From positions 1,364,001 to 1,428,000 of the forward strand of contig CBDFHN010000002.1 in NCBI GenBank assembly GCA_965247735.1: a stretch of DNA of 64,000 bases, in the 5' to 3' direction. The stretch is from JAOXRU01 sp965247735 (GTDB lineage Bacteria > Bacteroidota > Bacteroidia > Flavobacteriales > Flavobacteriaceae). Under the pieces are notes generated by a model, which saw only the letters and a list, made by a program, of their open reading frames with translations, was not told the origin of the DNA and ran no database searches. A program made the position numbers and the translations under genes. Shown one piece after another: positions 12,101-18,921 of this stretch; within the stretch, counting starts at the first letter, position 1; every line of letters starts with the position of its first letter.

Positions 12101-13842
12101 CTTCCGCCAGCTACTGCTTCTGCGGCTGTTGGTGTATAACTTATTTCTCCTGTTAAGGCAGCAAAACTTACCGTTCCTCCTGCCGTGTTATTTGCTCCTG
12201 TGGTCACCGTTCTAACAAGACTAGTGTTTCCTCCAGGTACAAAATCATCATTGGTCAATACATTAAAGGTACTGGCACTTCCATATAATGCGGTAAATGC
12301 ATCTGCACTTACTGATGGACTTAATGGATTTAAATCTCCTCCATTGGTATTTCCATCATTATCACAATCTAATAAGTTCCATGCTGGACTTACATTGGCA
12401 ATAACCTGACTTAAAACTAAATATAAACATCCATCCAGAGGGTTGGTTCCATCTAAGTCTTCTTGGGCATTTGTTACTCCATCTCCATCACAATCATTTG
12501 TAGAAGTTACGGTTAAAGAAATGTTTGCTATTAAAAATGAACAATCATCTTGAGGATCAGTACTATCAATAGCTTCTTGTGCATTAGTAACTCCATCACC
12601 ATCACAATCTCCACTGCCAACGGCAAAAGGATCAGGATTACATGGATCTACTGGATCAACATCACAAGCATTGGCAAAACCATCATTATCAGCATCAGGA
12701 CCAACCTCTAAATAATCTGAGGTAGCATTTAAATCTATATCTCTTATAGCTCCATAACCATCAGATCCTAAAACAGTTCCGTCTGGATTAAAGCCCGTTC
12801 CATCTATGAAACCATCATTATTTGCATCTGTATATCCAGCTTCAATTACATCATTACATCCATCACCATCTGAATCTGAATCCAAATGATTTGCCAAAAA
12901 ATCAGAATCGATACTTGATTCATAAACATCTGGTACTCCATCATTATTAGCATCTGTATATGTTGTTGGTGATCCATCAGCATTGGCCATGTAGGTTGCA
13001 GATTCTCCGCTATTATCATCGGAATCTAAATAATTTGGTAAACCATCACCATCATGATCTCCATTAGGATCGTTTCCTCCTGCTTCAACTGAATCTAAGA
13101 TCCCATCGTTATCATCATCTAAATCTACATTATCCAATACGCCATCTCCGTCTGAATCATCTAGACAAACCGAATAAAGCGGTGTAGAGATTATCTTATC
13201 ATAATCTAAATCAAAATCTTTTAAATACCCATTATTTGCGTAGTTATCAAACTCAATTGACGAAATGTCATTAAATTCGTACATTACCCTACTAGTAGGA
13301 CCGTCACTTTCAGTAGCAGAACCTGTAGCATTTAAATCTGGTAAAACATTATCTATAATCATATTAGTAGGATCTGCTGTACCCGTAAATCTTACATTAG
13401 CACCACAATTGGTTCCTAATGCTTCATTATTAGGCCCATCAATATCATTAATTACAAATCTAAAATCTTGAGGATTTATCGGAGTAACTCCATCAGGTTT
13501 TAAAAAAGTAAAACGAATTCTTGATAAATTATTTGGAATTCCACTAGAAACTGGTCTTGAAGTATACCTTATATCATCTCCTTCTCTTTTGAATTCACCT
13601 GTTCCTGGTCCACCAATAACTTGCACTCTAATAAAAGCTAAATCTGAAATTGTTGGAGAACTGGCTACAAATAAAGCATTATCTGTAATATTACCTACTG
13701 GTGTTCCTGACACAGTAACACTTTCGTAATGTTGTGCAAAATTATTGCTTATTACACCTAAAAAGAAGAGTGCGAAAAATAAAAAATTCAACTTATTGCC
13801 TTCACGCCAATACCTTGATTCATGTTTTAAATTAATTCTCAT
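6118..13842 (-). CDS. Giant repeat adhesin with type B T9SS (gliding motility-associated) C-terminal domain
   Basis: A 2574-residue cell-surface protein. The ATG at 13842 is preferred over one 42 bp upstream because it gives a short basic N-terminus before the hydrophobic signal segment LNFLFFALFFLGVISNNFAQ. Residues about 40-230 form a beta-rich N-terminal domain. DxDxDG calcium-binding repeats follow, then eight nearly identical 201-residue repeats plus a diverged ninth. Each repeat has two calcium-binding loops and one Ig/cadherin-like beta-sandwich (NVLTNDDF, TGEISYTPT, VEYQVCNTLSGG). Further calcium loops lead to a final domain of about 90 residues with ITPNGDTTNEYFKI, VEVFNRWGVSVF and LPSGVYFYII, the type B T9SS signal. 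It is probably an adhesin or gliding protein like SprB in role, though not necessarily in sequence. Confidence 0.93.
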   Translation of the reverse strand: MRINLKHESRYWREGNKLNFLFFALFFLGVISNNFAQHYESVTVSGTPVGNITDNALFVASSPTISDLAFIRVQVIGGPGTGEFKREGDDIRYTSRPVSSGIPNNLSRIRFTFLKPDGVTPINPQDFRFVINDIDGPNNEALGTNCGANVRFTGTADPTNMIIDNVLPDLNATGSATESDGPTSRVMYEFNDISSIEFDNYANNGYLKDFDLDYDKIISTPLYSVCLDDSDGDGVLDNVDLDDDNDGILDSVEAGGNDPNGDHDGDGLPNYLDSDDNSGESATYMANADGSPTTYTDANNDGVPDVYESSIDSDFLANHLDSDSDGDGCNDVIEAGYTDANNDGFIDGTGFNPDGTVLGSDGYGAIRDIDLNATSDYLEVGPDADNDGFANACDVDPVDPCNPDPFAVGSGDCDGDGVTNAQEAIDSTDPQDDCSFLIANISLTVTSTNDCDGDGVTNAQEDLDGTNPLDGCLYLVLSQVIANVSPAWNLLDCDNDGNTNGGDLNPLSPSVSADAFTALYGSASTFNVLTNDDFVPGGNTSLVRTVTTGANNTAGGTVSFAALTGEISYTPTAAEAVAGGSVTVEYQVCNTLSGGVCGTAVVTITITDSDDDGDGVPNGKEIIDGTNPTDGCLYLSASQVIANVSSGWNLLDCDNDGVINGTEVTDTTDPRDPCSLVVANQTLTPLTAWNLLDCDNDGNTNGGDLNPLSPSVSADAFTALYGSASTFNVLTNDDFVPGGNTSLVRTVTTGANNTAGGTVSFAALTGEISYTPTAAEAVAGGSVTVEYQVCNTLSGGVCATAVVTITITDADDDGDGVPNGKEAVDGTNPNDGCLYLSASQVIANVSSAWNLLDCDDDGVINGTEVTDTTDPRDPCSLVVANQTLTPLTAWNLLDCDNDGNTNGGDLNPLSPSVSADAFTALYGSASTFNVLTNDDFVPGGNTSLVRTVTTGANNTAGGTVSFTASTGEISYTPTAAEAVAGGSVTVEYQVCNTLSGGVCGTAVVTITITDSDDDGDGVPNGKEIIDGTNPTDGCLYLSASQVIANVSSAWNLLDCDNDGVINGTEVTDTTDPRDPCSLVVANQTLTPLTIWDALDCDNDGNTNGGDLNPLSPSVSADAFTALYGSASTFNVLTNDDFVPGGNTSLVRTVTTGANNTAGGTVSFAALTGEISYTPTAAEAVAGGSVTVEYQVCNTLSGGVCGTAVVTITITDSDDDGDGVPNGKEIIDGTNPNDGCLYLSASQVIANVSSAWNLLDCDNDGVINGTEVTDTTDPRDPCSLVVANQTLTPLTIWDALDCDNDGNTNGGDLNPLSPSVSADAFTALYGSASTFNVLTNDDFVSGGNTSLVRTVTTGANNTAGGTVSFTASTGEISYTPTAAEAVAGGSVTVEYQVCNTLSGGVCGTAVVTITITDSDDDGDGVPNGKEIIDGTNPNDGCLYLSASQVIANVSSAWNLLDCDNDGVINGTEVTDTTDPRDPCSLVVANQTLTPLTAWNLLDCDNDGNTNGGDLNPLSPSVSADAFTALYGSASTFNVLTNDDFVPGGNTSLVRTVTTGANNTAGGTVSFAALTGEISYTPTAAEAVAGGSVTVEYQVCNTLSGGVCATAVVTITITDSDDDGDGVPNGKEIIDGTNPNDGCLYLSASQVIANVSSAWNLLDCDDDGVINGTEVTDTTDPRDPCSLVVANQTLTPLTAWNLLDCDNDGNTNGGDLNPLSPSVSADAFTALYGSASTFNVLTNDDFVPGGNTSLVRTVTTGANNTAGGTVSFAALTGEISYTPTAAEAVAGGSVTVEYQVCNTLSGGVCATAVVTITITDSDDDGDGVPNGKEIIDGTNPNDGCLYLSASQVIANVSSAWNLLDCDDDGVINGTEVTDTTDPRDPCSLVVANQTLTPLTAWNLLDCDNDGNTNGGDLNPLSPSVSADAFTALYGSASTFNVLTNDDFVPGGNTSLVRTVTTGANNTAGGTVSFTASTGEISYTPTAAEAVAGGSVTVEYQVCNTLSGGVCGTAVVTITITDSDDDGDGVPNGKEIIDGTNPTDGCLYLSASQVIANVSSGWNLLDCDNDGVINGTEVTGTTDPRDPCSLVVANQTLTPLTIWDALDCDNDGNTNGGDLNPLVPTAVADAFTATYGTATVYDILANDDFVAGVTTSITQTGTTGAGVIVLDGTTGEISYSPTEAEALAGGTVIVSYQVCNTLSGGSCATALVTISIIDADDDGDGVPNAKEVSDGTNPNDGCSYELASQVIANVSSGWNALDCDGDGVINGLEITNSTDLFDPCSYNLADITETITATQDCDGDGVTNEQEVLDGTDPKDACSLVILSQTVATSSAWDTSDCDGDGVSNKKELEDGTLPFDSCDLVIASQDLTPSTAWQDADCDGDLITNGQELLDNTDPFASCDNIGGTPLGDSDCDNDGLTYDEELTIQHSTTDPVKTTDPNNPDTDNDGILDGREVADGTNPLDPCDHINGTTPEGTTCGIEIANELITPNGDTTNEYFKIKGIKSYPENTVEVFNRWGVSVFKIDSYDNEANVFRGESNGRATLKQEDKLPSGVYFYIISYKDGEDFKKKTGYLYVN
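6957..12384 (-). repeat. Tandem 603-bp coding repeats in the adhesin (8 near-identical copies, 7561-12384, plus one diverged copy)
   Basis: The same sequence recurs with exact 603-bp spacing; for example a GTGTTATTTGCTCCTGTGG block recurs at 603-bp steps across the array. Eight copies fill 7561-12384 (8 x 603 bp) and a clearly older ninth lies at about 6957-7560. Copies differ at a few linked sites: AALTGE or TASTGE, VCGTAV or VCATAV, NPTDG or NPNDG, TAWNLL or TIWDAL, DCDND or DCDDD. The variants occur in different combinations from copy to copy. The copies covering about 8185-8787 and 8788-9390 differ at only a few bases by eye, which indicates recent duplication. Confidence 0.95.
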
Positions 13843-14432
13843 GAAATTAAAAATTATAGTTAGTTGTGGTTTAGTTTTAACCAAAAAAAGTTATAAGTAT
13901 ACAAGTAAGCATCAAGAAAAGAAAAACATACTAGCTAAATAGCCTTCTCTTTTAGTACTTAAAAAAACTTATAAAAAAATGTAGTTATTCGTTATGCTTC
14001 TATCAATAGAAATTTGAAGTTGTGTCTATTAAAAAAAGAATCTAGTGCATTAAATTTTAAGAATGAGGTCATGTTGATGTTTAGTTTAGTTGTACTTTAT
14101 AGTCAATTATAATTCACAAAGATTAAATCTTTAAAAAGTAGGTTTCAATTTTATGTTGTAAATATGCCAACTAAGTGTGTAAAACAAATAAATTAAGGTG
14201 TTTTGTTTCGACGAAACAACAATAAGTGTAGTTTAATTGCTCTTTTTTACGGTTAAACGGTTTTAACGAGAATTGTTTTCTAGCTATAAAGCATCACATA
14301 TCATCTTTCACAAAAAATATACTTGGGTTGGCCTCTAAAAATTAAGACGTTGGTTGTATCTATCAGCAATGTTCCCTAACCACAATCGGCTGTACTAAAC
14401 AGTATATATTATGATACAAAAAAGATTATAAC
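13843..14432. other. Intergenic region upstream of the adhesin operon, with a 17-bp palindrome
   Basis: About 590 bp of very AT-rich DNA with no credible gene. It should hold the promoter of the adhesin operon (minus strand), but I found no perfect TTG/TAnnTTTG pair. A perfect odd palindrome, TTGTTTCG-A-CGAAACAA, lies at 14203-14219, followed by a direct repeat ACGGTTAAACGGTTTTAACG near 14250. Either could be a regulator site. Confidence 0.5.
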
Positions 14433-14462
14433 AAAAAAAGCTCCCAATAAGGGAGCTTTTTA
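14433..14462 (-). terminator. Rho-independent terminator of ndk
   Basis: The stem AGCTCCC / GGGAGCT with an AATAA loop is flanked by A and T runs. On the minus strand it follows the ndk stop codon by about 20 bp and ends in a long U tract. Confidence 0.88.
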
Positions 14463-14483
14463 ATAATTTTATAATTTAGATCT

Positions 14484-14903
14484 CTAGAAAATCTCTCTTC
14501 CAGAAAAATGGAAAGCACCTTCTATAGCTGCATTTTCATCACTATCAGATCCATGTACTGCATTTTCTCCAATAGAGGTTGCAAATAATTTTCTGATGGT
14601 ACCTTCAGCTGCTTCTGCAGGATTAGTAGCACCTATTAAAGTTCTAAAATCCTCTACTGCATTGTCTTTTTCTAAAATAGCGGCTACAATAGGGCCTCTA
14701 GTCATAAATTCTACCAACTCTCCATAAAATGGACGCTCACTATGAACAGCATAAAATGCTTCAGCATCTCTTTTACTAAGTTGAGTATACTTCATCGCTA
14801 CAATCTTAAATCCTGAAGCTGTAATTTTTTCTAATATTCCGCCGATGTGTCCGTTTTCAACACCATCTGGCTTAATCATTGTAAATGTTCTGTTTGTTGC
14901 CAT
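14484..14903 (-). CDS. ndk: Nucleoside diphosphate kinase
   Basis: A 139-residue cytoplasmic enzyme that moves the gamma phosphate of ATP to other (d)NDPs through a phosphohistidine. It has the normal family length. The N-terminus MATNRTFTMIKPDGV carries the nucleotide-binding start, and NAVHGSDSDENA contains the catalytic His117. The ATG at 14903 is chosen over an upstream TTG because it gives the standard N-terminus and sits about 20 bp after a perfect promoter (14924-14953). It is a single-gene unit with its own promoter and terminator. Confidence 0.97.
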   Translation of the reverse strand: MATNRTFTMIKPDGVENGHIGGILEKITASGFKIVAMKYTQLSKRDAEAFYAVHSERPFYGELVEFMTRGPIVAAILEKDNAVEDFRTLIGATNPAEAAEGTIRKLFATSIGENAVHGSDSDENAAIEGAFHFSGREIF

Positions 14904-14923
14904 CTTTTGATTCAAATTTTGTG

Positions 14924-14953
14924 CAAAAATAATACTTTTATATAAAATAGCAA
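14924..14953 (-). promoter_or_regulatory. Promoter of ndk (TTG-19-TATTTTTG)
   Basis: The minus strand reads TTG (14953-14951), a 19-bp spacer and TATTTTTG (14931-14924), an exact match to the Bacteroidota primary sigma-factor consensus (-33 TTG, -7 TAnnTTTG). It predicts a leader of only about 14 nt. Confidence 0.8.
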
Positions 14954-14957
14954 TATT

Positions 14958-15992
14958 TTAATAGCTTTGGTTTAGTTCTCCTAAAACTTTATTGCCATCT
15001 CCTTTCATTTTAAAACTTATCTTTTTCTTAGTTAAGTCTACCTTTAATATGCCATAACTTTTCTCAAAAACCACTTCTCCTATTCGGTATTGATTTTCTT
15101 CGCCATGGAATCCATCATAGACATGGGTAAGTCCACTACTAGTAAAATCGATTAACGGATAAGAGAGTCCTGCTATTTTTTTCTTAGAGAATTCCGAAAT
15201 ATGACGGTCTCCTGATAATAGCACTACATTTTTAATCTTATGGTCTCCTATAAATTTTTCTAGTCGATCTACTTCGTGAGGGAAATTACCCCACATCTCA
15301 AAACCATGCTTGTTAGACAAAAACTGTACACTGGTCACTAAAATATTAAAATCCGCTTTAGATTCTTTTAGCCCATCTTCTAACCATTTCCACTGCTGCA
15401 CTCCTAAAATAGTGCCTTTACCATATGTATTTGGTTGATATCGTTTAGTTCCTGTGGTATCTGGTGTTAATCCAGTTCTAAAAAACCGCGTATCCAACAC
15501 AAAAACATTAACCAAACCTCCTTTTAATCTATAAGAATGCATAGCATATACACCTTCTCTTTTTCTTCGTTTGTCATTTTTATCAACTTTTATAAAATCT
15601 AAAAACAAAGCTTTACTTTCATTTTTTACCTTAAACTCTGTTCCGCCGTCATTCAATCCATAATCATGATCGTCCCAAGTACCAATCACAGGAACCTCAG
15701 CAGTCATCTTTTGATAGGCACTAACAGTATCTTGACTTTTATACATTGCTTCCAACTTTGTCATATCATCCGTATCTGCATAGATAACATCTCCTCCCCA
15801 AATCCAAACATCAGGTTTTTCTAAACGAATATCATCCCAAAGTACATTTGCAAAATCAGTTCTATTACAAGAACCAAAAGCAATGGTAAACACACTTCTC
15901 TCTTTATCATTTTTTAAATTTTTAGGTGCATTTTTACATCCTTGAAATACAAAAATACCCAACACTACAAATAGCGAAACTACAGTTCTCAT
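14958..15992 (-). CDS. PhoD-like metallophosphoesterase, lipoprotein
   Basis: A 344-residue predicted lipoprotein with lipobox IFVFQGC, so it is probably attached to the outer or inner membrane on the periplasmic side. The catalytic domain starts with FGSCNRTDFANVLW, then WGGDVIYAD and GTWDDHDYG, the metal-binding blocks of the PhoD/alkaline phosphatase D family, and later LSGDRHISEF. It should hydrolyse phosphomonoesters or diesters; the substrate is unknown. The start at 15992 is chosen because a TATTTTTG promoter box (16015-16008) lies inside the longer frame beginning at 16028, so that extension is probably not translated. It is divergent from nrnA. Confidence 0.85.
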   Translation of the reverse strand: MRTVVSLFVVLGIFVFQGCKNAPKNLKNDKERSVFTIAFGSCNRTDFANVLWDDIRLEKPDVWIWGGDVIYADTDDMTKLEAMYKSQDTVSAYQKMTAEVPVIGTWDDHDYGLNDGGTEFKVKNESKALFLDFIKVDKNDKRRKREGVYAMHSYRLKGGLVNVFVLDTRFFRTGLTPDTTGTKRYQPNTYGKGTILGVQQWKWLEDGLKESKADFNILVTSVQFLSNKHGFEMWGNFPHEVDRLEKFIGDHKIKNVVLLSGDRHISEFSKKKIAGLSYPLIDFTSSGLTHVYDGFHGEENQYRIGEVVFEKSYGILKVDLTKKKISFKMKGDGNKVLGELNQSY

Positions 15993-16007
15993 AGACTTAC
16001 TTTTTTT

Positions 16008-16015
16008 CAAAAATA
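16008..16015 (-). promoter_or_regulatory. -7 promoter box of the PhoD-like gene
   Basis: The minus strand reads TATTTTTG, a perfect TAnnTTTG box 16 bp before the chosen ATG at 15992. It rules against the 12-codon longer start. Confidence 0.55.
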
Positions 16016-16060
16016 CTGCTTTATACATTAACAGAACATTAAAAATTGTATATTCGCCCC

Positions 16061-17077
16061 ATGAATATTGAGGATATTAAAGCCGTTAAGAAATTACTTT
16101 CTACGCCACAAAAAATTGTTATTGTGCCACACAAAAATCCTGACGGTGATGCTATTGGATCTACGCTAGGTTTATTACATTATCTAAAACAATTTAATCA
16201 TACGGCTTGTGTGATTGCTCCAAATGATTCTCCTTCTTTTTTAAAATGGATTCCTGGAAGTGATCAGATCATTTGTTTTGATACTCAAGAGGAAGATGCT
16301 AAAAAACAAATTGAAGAGGCAACTCTTATTTTTACCTTAGATTTTAATGATTTTGGTAGAGTTGGAAATATGCAACCTATTTTAGAAGATGCAAATGCAA
16401 CCTTTATAATGATAGACCATCATCAACAACCGAGTAGTTATGCAAAAGTAACCTATTCAGATACCAGCATGAGTTCTACTTGTGAAATGGTATATAATTT
16501 TATACAATATTTAGATGGTGATAATTTTATAAATTCTGATATTGCCAATTGTTTATATACAGGAATAATGACAGATACTGGGTCTTTCCGCTTTTCATCA
16601 ACTACAAGCACTACCCATAAAATTATTGCAAATCTTATTGAAAAAGGAGCCAATAATGCTCAAATTCATAACAACATATACGACACCAACTCTACAAGTA
16701 GATTACAACTTTTAGGATGTGCCTTAAAAAACATGGTCGTATTAGAGGCCTATAATACTGCATATATTTCTCTTACTCAAAAAGAGCTTAACGACGCTAA
16801 TTATAAAAAAGGAGATACAGAAGGTTTTGTAAACTATGGTTTATCTCTTGATGGAATTCGTTTTGCAGTTATTTTTATTGAAAGTGGTCAAGAAGGTTTT
16901 ATAAAAATGTCTTTACGTTCTCAAGGAGATTTTTCTGTTAATGAATTTGCAAGAGCACATTTTAATGGCGGAGGTCATAATAATGCTGCTGGCGGAAGAA
17001 GCGATGATAACATGCATGATTCTATTCAGAAATTTGTTGATTTATTACCCACATATCAACAACAATTAATTGCTTAA
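16061..17077 (+). CDS. nrnA: DHH/DHHA1 phosphoesterase, NrnA-like (oligoribonuclease / pAp phosphatase)
   Basis: A 338-residue cytoplasmic enzyme that should degrade 2-5 nt RNA oligomers and convert pAp to AMP. Visible motifs are HKNPDGDAIGST (motif I), LDFNDFGRVG, IDHHQQP (the DHH motif), GIMTDTGSFRFSST, and in the DHHA1 domain AHFNGGGHNNAAGG. The ATG at 16061 begins MNIEDIKAVKKLL; the longer frame from 16046 would run through the promoter-like TATATTCG just upstream. gldI begins 1 bp after its stop, so the two are translated from one message. This pairing is typical of gliding flavobacteria. Confidence 0.9.
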   Translation: MNIEDIKAVKKLLSTPQKIVIVPHKNPDGDAIGSTLGLLHYLKQFNHTACVIAPNDSPSFLKWIPGSDQIICFDTQEEDAKKQIEEATLIFTLDFNDFGRVGNMQPILEDANATFIMIDHHQQPSSYAKVTYSDTSMSSTCEMVYNFIQYLDGDNFINSDIANCLYTGIMTDTGSFRFSSTTSTTHKIIANLIEKGANNAQIHNNIYDTNSTSRLQLLGCALKNMVVLEAYNTAYISLTQKELNDANYKKGDTEGFVNYGLSLDGIRFAVIFIESGQEGFIKMSLRSQGDFSVNEFARAHFNGGGHNNAAGGRSDDNMHDSIQKFVDLLPTYQQQLIA

Positions 17078-17078
17078 C

Positions 17079-17627
17079 ATGAAGATTTTACAACTTTTTT
17101 TACTTGCAATACTTATTGTTTCATGCAATGATCAAGAAGCAAGAAAACCTATCCAAGTTAGATCAGGTAGTTTTTACAAAGAATCTGTTGAGCGAAATAA
17201 AAAGATATTAGCAGCTGAAGAATTACAGATAAAAAAGCTGATTAAAAAGGATACTGCCAATCAATACTTAGCATCCAAAACTGGTTTTTGGTACCATTAT
17301 GATTCTATTGTCCAAAATGATACTTATACACCTCAACTTAAAGATCTCGTAAGTTTCACCTATAGCATTTCTGATATAAACGGAACACCTATATACACTA
17401 AAAAAGAGATTGATACCTTAAAATCTAAAGTCGACAAGCAAGATTTTGCTGGTTTAAGAGAAGCTATTAAGCTATTAAAAAAAGGAGAAAAAGCTACCTT
17501 TTTATTTCCATCGGCAATTGCTTATGGATATCATGGTGATCAAAATAAAATTGGAACTAATATTCCTATTATAACATCAATTACTATTTTTGATATTATT
17601 AAATACCAAGATTCTATTTTAGAATAA
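17079..17627 (+). CDS. gldI: Gliding motility lipoprotein GldI, FKBP-type peptidyl-prolyl isomerase
   Basis: A 182-residue lipoprotein: signal MKILQLFLLAILIVSC with lipid attachment at the Cys. A helical linker follows, and a C-terminal FKBP-type domain (about 85-175) contains FAGLREAIKLLKKGEKATF and IAYGYHGDQNKIG. In F. johnsoniae GldI is essential for gliding and for the T9SS, presumably by folding envelope proteins. The ATG at 17079 is used; a TTG three codons upstream is in frame but adds nothing. It follows nrnA directly and precedes a second peptidyl-prolyl isomerase by about 100 bp. Confidence 0.88.
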   Translation: MKILQLFLLAILIVSCNDQEARKPIQVRSGSFYKESVERNKKILAAEELQIKKLIKKDTANQYLASKTGFWYHYDSIVQNDTYTPQLKDLVSFTYSISDINGTPIYTKKEIDTLKSKVDKQDFAGLREAIKLLKKGEKATFLFPSAIAYGYHGDQNKIGTNIPIITSITIFDIIKYQDSILE

Positions 17628-17725
17628 ACATAAATACATGAAGCGAGCATATTAATAGCACTCTCGTTAAAAAAATGGTTCTAAGTAAATAGCATCTGAC
17701 CTAAAAAAACAATAAATAAGTAGAC

Positions 17726-18847
17726 ATGAAAAAAATTCAATTTTTATTTTTAGCAGCAACACTAGTTTTTGCTAGCTGTAAAACCAGTAAATATGCCGAA
17801 CTTGGTGATGGAGTATTTGCTAATATACAAACCAGTAAAGGAGATATTATTTTAAAACTAGAACATGAAAAAACTCCTGTTACAGTTGCCAATTTTGTCT
17901 CTTTAGCTGAAGGAACAAATCCTTTTGTTTCTGAAGAATACAAAGGGAAAAAATATTATGATGGTATTGCTTTTCATAGAATTATTAAAGATTTTATGAT
18001 TCAAGGAGGAGACCCTACGGGAACCGGAAGCGGTAGCCCAGGATATAAATTCAAAGATGAATTTAATGATTCTTTAACGCATCATAAAAAAGGGATTTTA
18101 TCTATGGCAAATGCTGGCCCGCTAACAAATGGTTCTCAGTTTTTTATTACCCATAAGGCAACTCCTTTTTTAAATAACAAACATACTGTCTTTGGAGAAG
18201 TAGTAACTGGAATTGCAATTGTTGATTCTATTGCTACCACTAAAACTGCTGCTGGTGACAAACCTGTAGTTGATGTTGTAATGAACCATGTAGAAATCAT
18301 TAGAAATGGTAAAGAAGCAAAAAGATTTAACGCTGCCGAAATAATGACTAATTATTTTGAAACTGCAAAAACTGAAGCAGCGGATAAAATAAAGAAAATG
18401 GCTGAATTAAAAGCTGGTAAAATTGCTGAATTTACAAAACAAAAAGAAGTTGCGGTTTCTTATCCTTCTGGTCTTAAAATATACACCATAACTAAAGGAA
18501 CTGGTGAAAAACCAAAAATTGGTCAGAAAGTAGATGTATTTTATGCTGGTTATTTTGAAGATGCCAATCTATTTGATAGTAATGATGAAAATGTTGCTAC
18601 AGCATATCAAAAATTTGACCACCGTAGAAAAGATGGTGGTGGGTACAATGCTTTCCCTATGGATTATAGTACCGAAGCACAATTAGCTGCTGGTTTTAGA
18701 GAGGCATTATTAACTATGAGTGTTGGTGATAAAATTAGAGCTTTCCTTCCATCTCACCTTGCTTATGGTGAAGAAGGTAGAGGAAATGTAATTCCTCCTA
18801 ATGCAAATTTAATATTCGATTTAGAAATTACTGCAATAAGTAAGTAA
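17726..18847 (+). CDS. Dual-family peptidyl-prolyl isomerase lipoprotein (cyclophilin + FKBP fusion)
   Basis: A 373-residue lipoprotein (lipobox TLVFASC). Residues about 30-200 are a full cyclophilin domain with FHRIIKDFMIQGGDP, GSQFFITHKATP and HTVFGEVV. A charged helical linker (about 205-250) leads to an FKBP domain (about 260-373) with KIGQKVDVFYAGYF, LLTMSVGDKIRAFLP and YGEEGRGNVIPPNA. Both isomerase types in one chain match the dual-family immunophilins (FCBP) reported from Flavobacterium. It probably assists folding of exported proteins in the periplasm together with GldI, its upstream neighbour. It ends at a bidirectional terminator. Confidence 0.93.
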   Translation: MKKIQFLFLAATLVFASCKTSKYAELGDGVFANIQTSKGDIILKLEHEKTPVTVANFVSLAEGTNPFVSEEYKGKKYYDGIAFHRIIKDFMIQGGDPTGTGSGSPGYKFKDEFNDSLTHHKKGILSMANAGPLTNGSQFFITHKATPFLNNKHTVFGEVVTGIAIVDSIATTKTAAGDKPVVDVVMNHVEIIRNGKEAKRFNAAEIMTNYFETAKTEAADKIKKMAELKAGKIAEFTKQKEVAVSYPSGLKIYTITKGTGEKPKIGQKVDVFYAGYFEDANLFDSNDENVATAYQKFDHRRKDGGGYNAFPMDYSTEAQLAAGFREALLTMSVGDKIRAFLPSHLAYGEEGRGNVIPPNANLIFDLEITAISK

Positions 18848-18864
18848 TACTTATTCGTATAACA

Positions 18865-18904
18865 AAAAAATGCCCAATAGCTTTTCAACTATTGGGCATT
18901 TTTT
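18865..18904. terminator. Bidirectional terminator between the immunophilin gene and pepD
   Basis: A perfect 16-bp stem (AAAAAATGCCCAATAG / CTATTGGGCATTTTTT) with an 8-nt loop has A and T runs on both sides. It lies between convergent genes and can end both transcripts. Confidence 0.92.
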
Positions 18905-18921
18905 ATTACGATTAGTAAGTA

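Noticed and set aside
7561..12384. Regularly spaced repeats with plus-strand ORFs of 62-74 codons repeated eight times
   Set aside because: They are antisense shadows of the 603-bp adhesin repeats; the minus-strand frame is continuous and has clear domains. The period is far too long for CRISPR.
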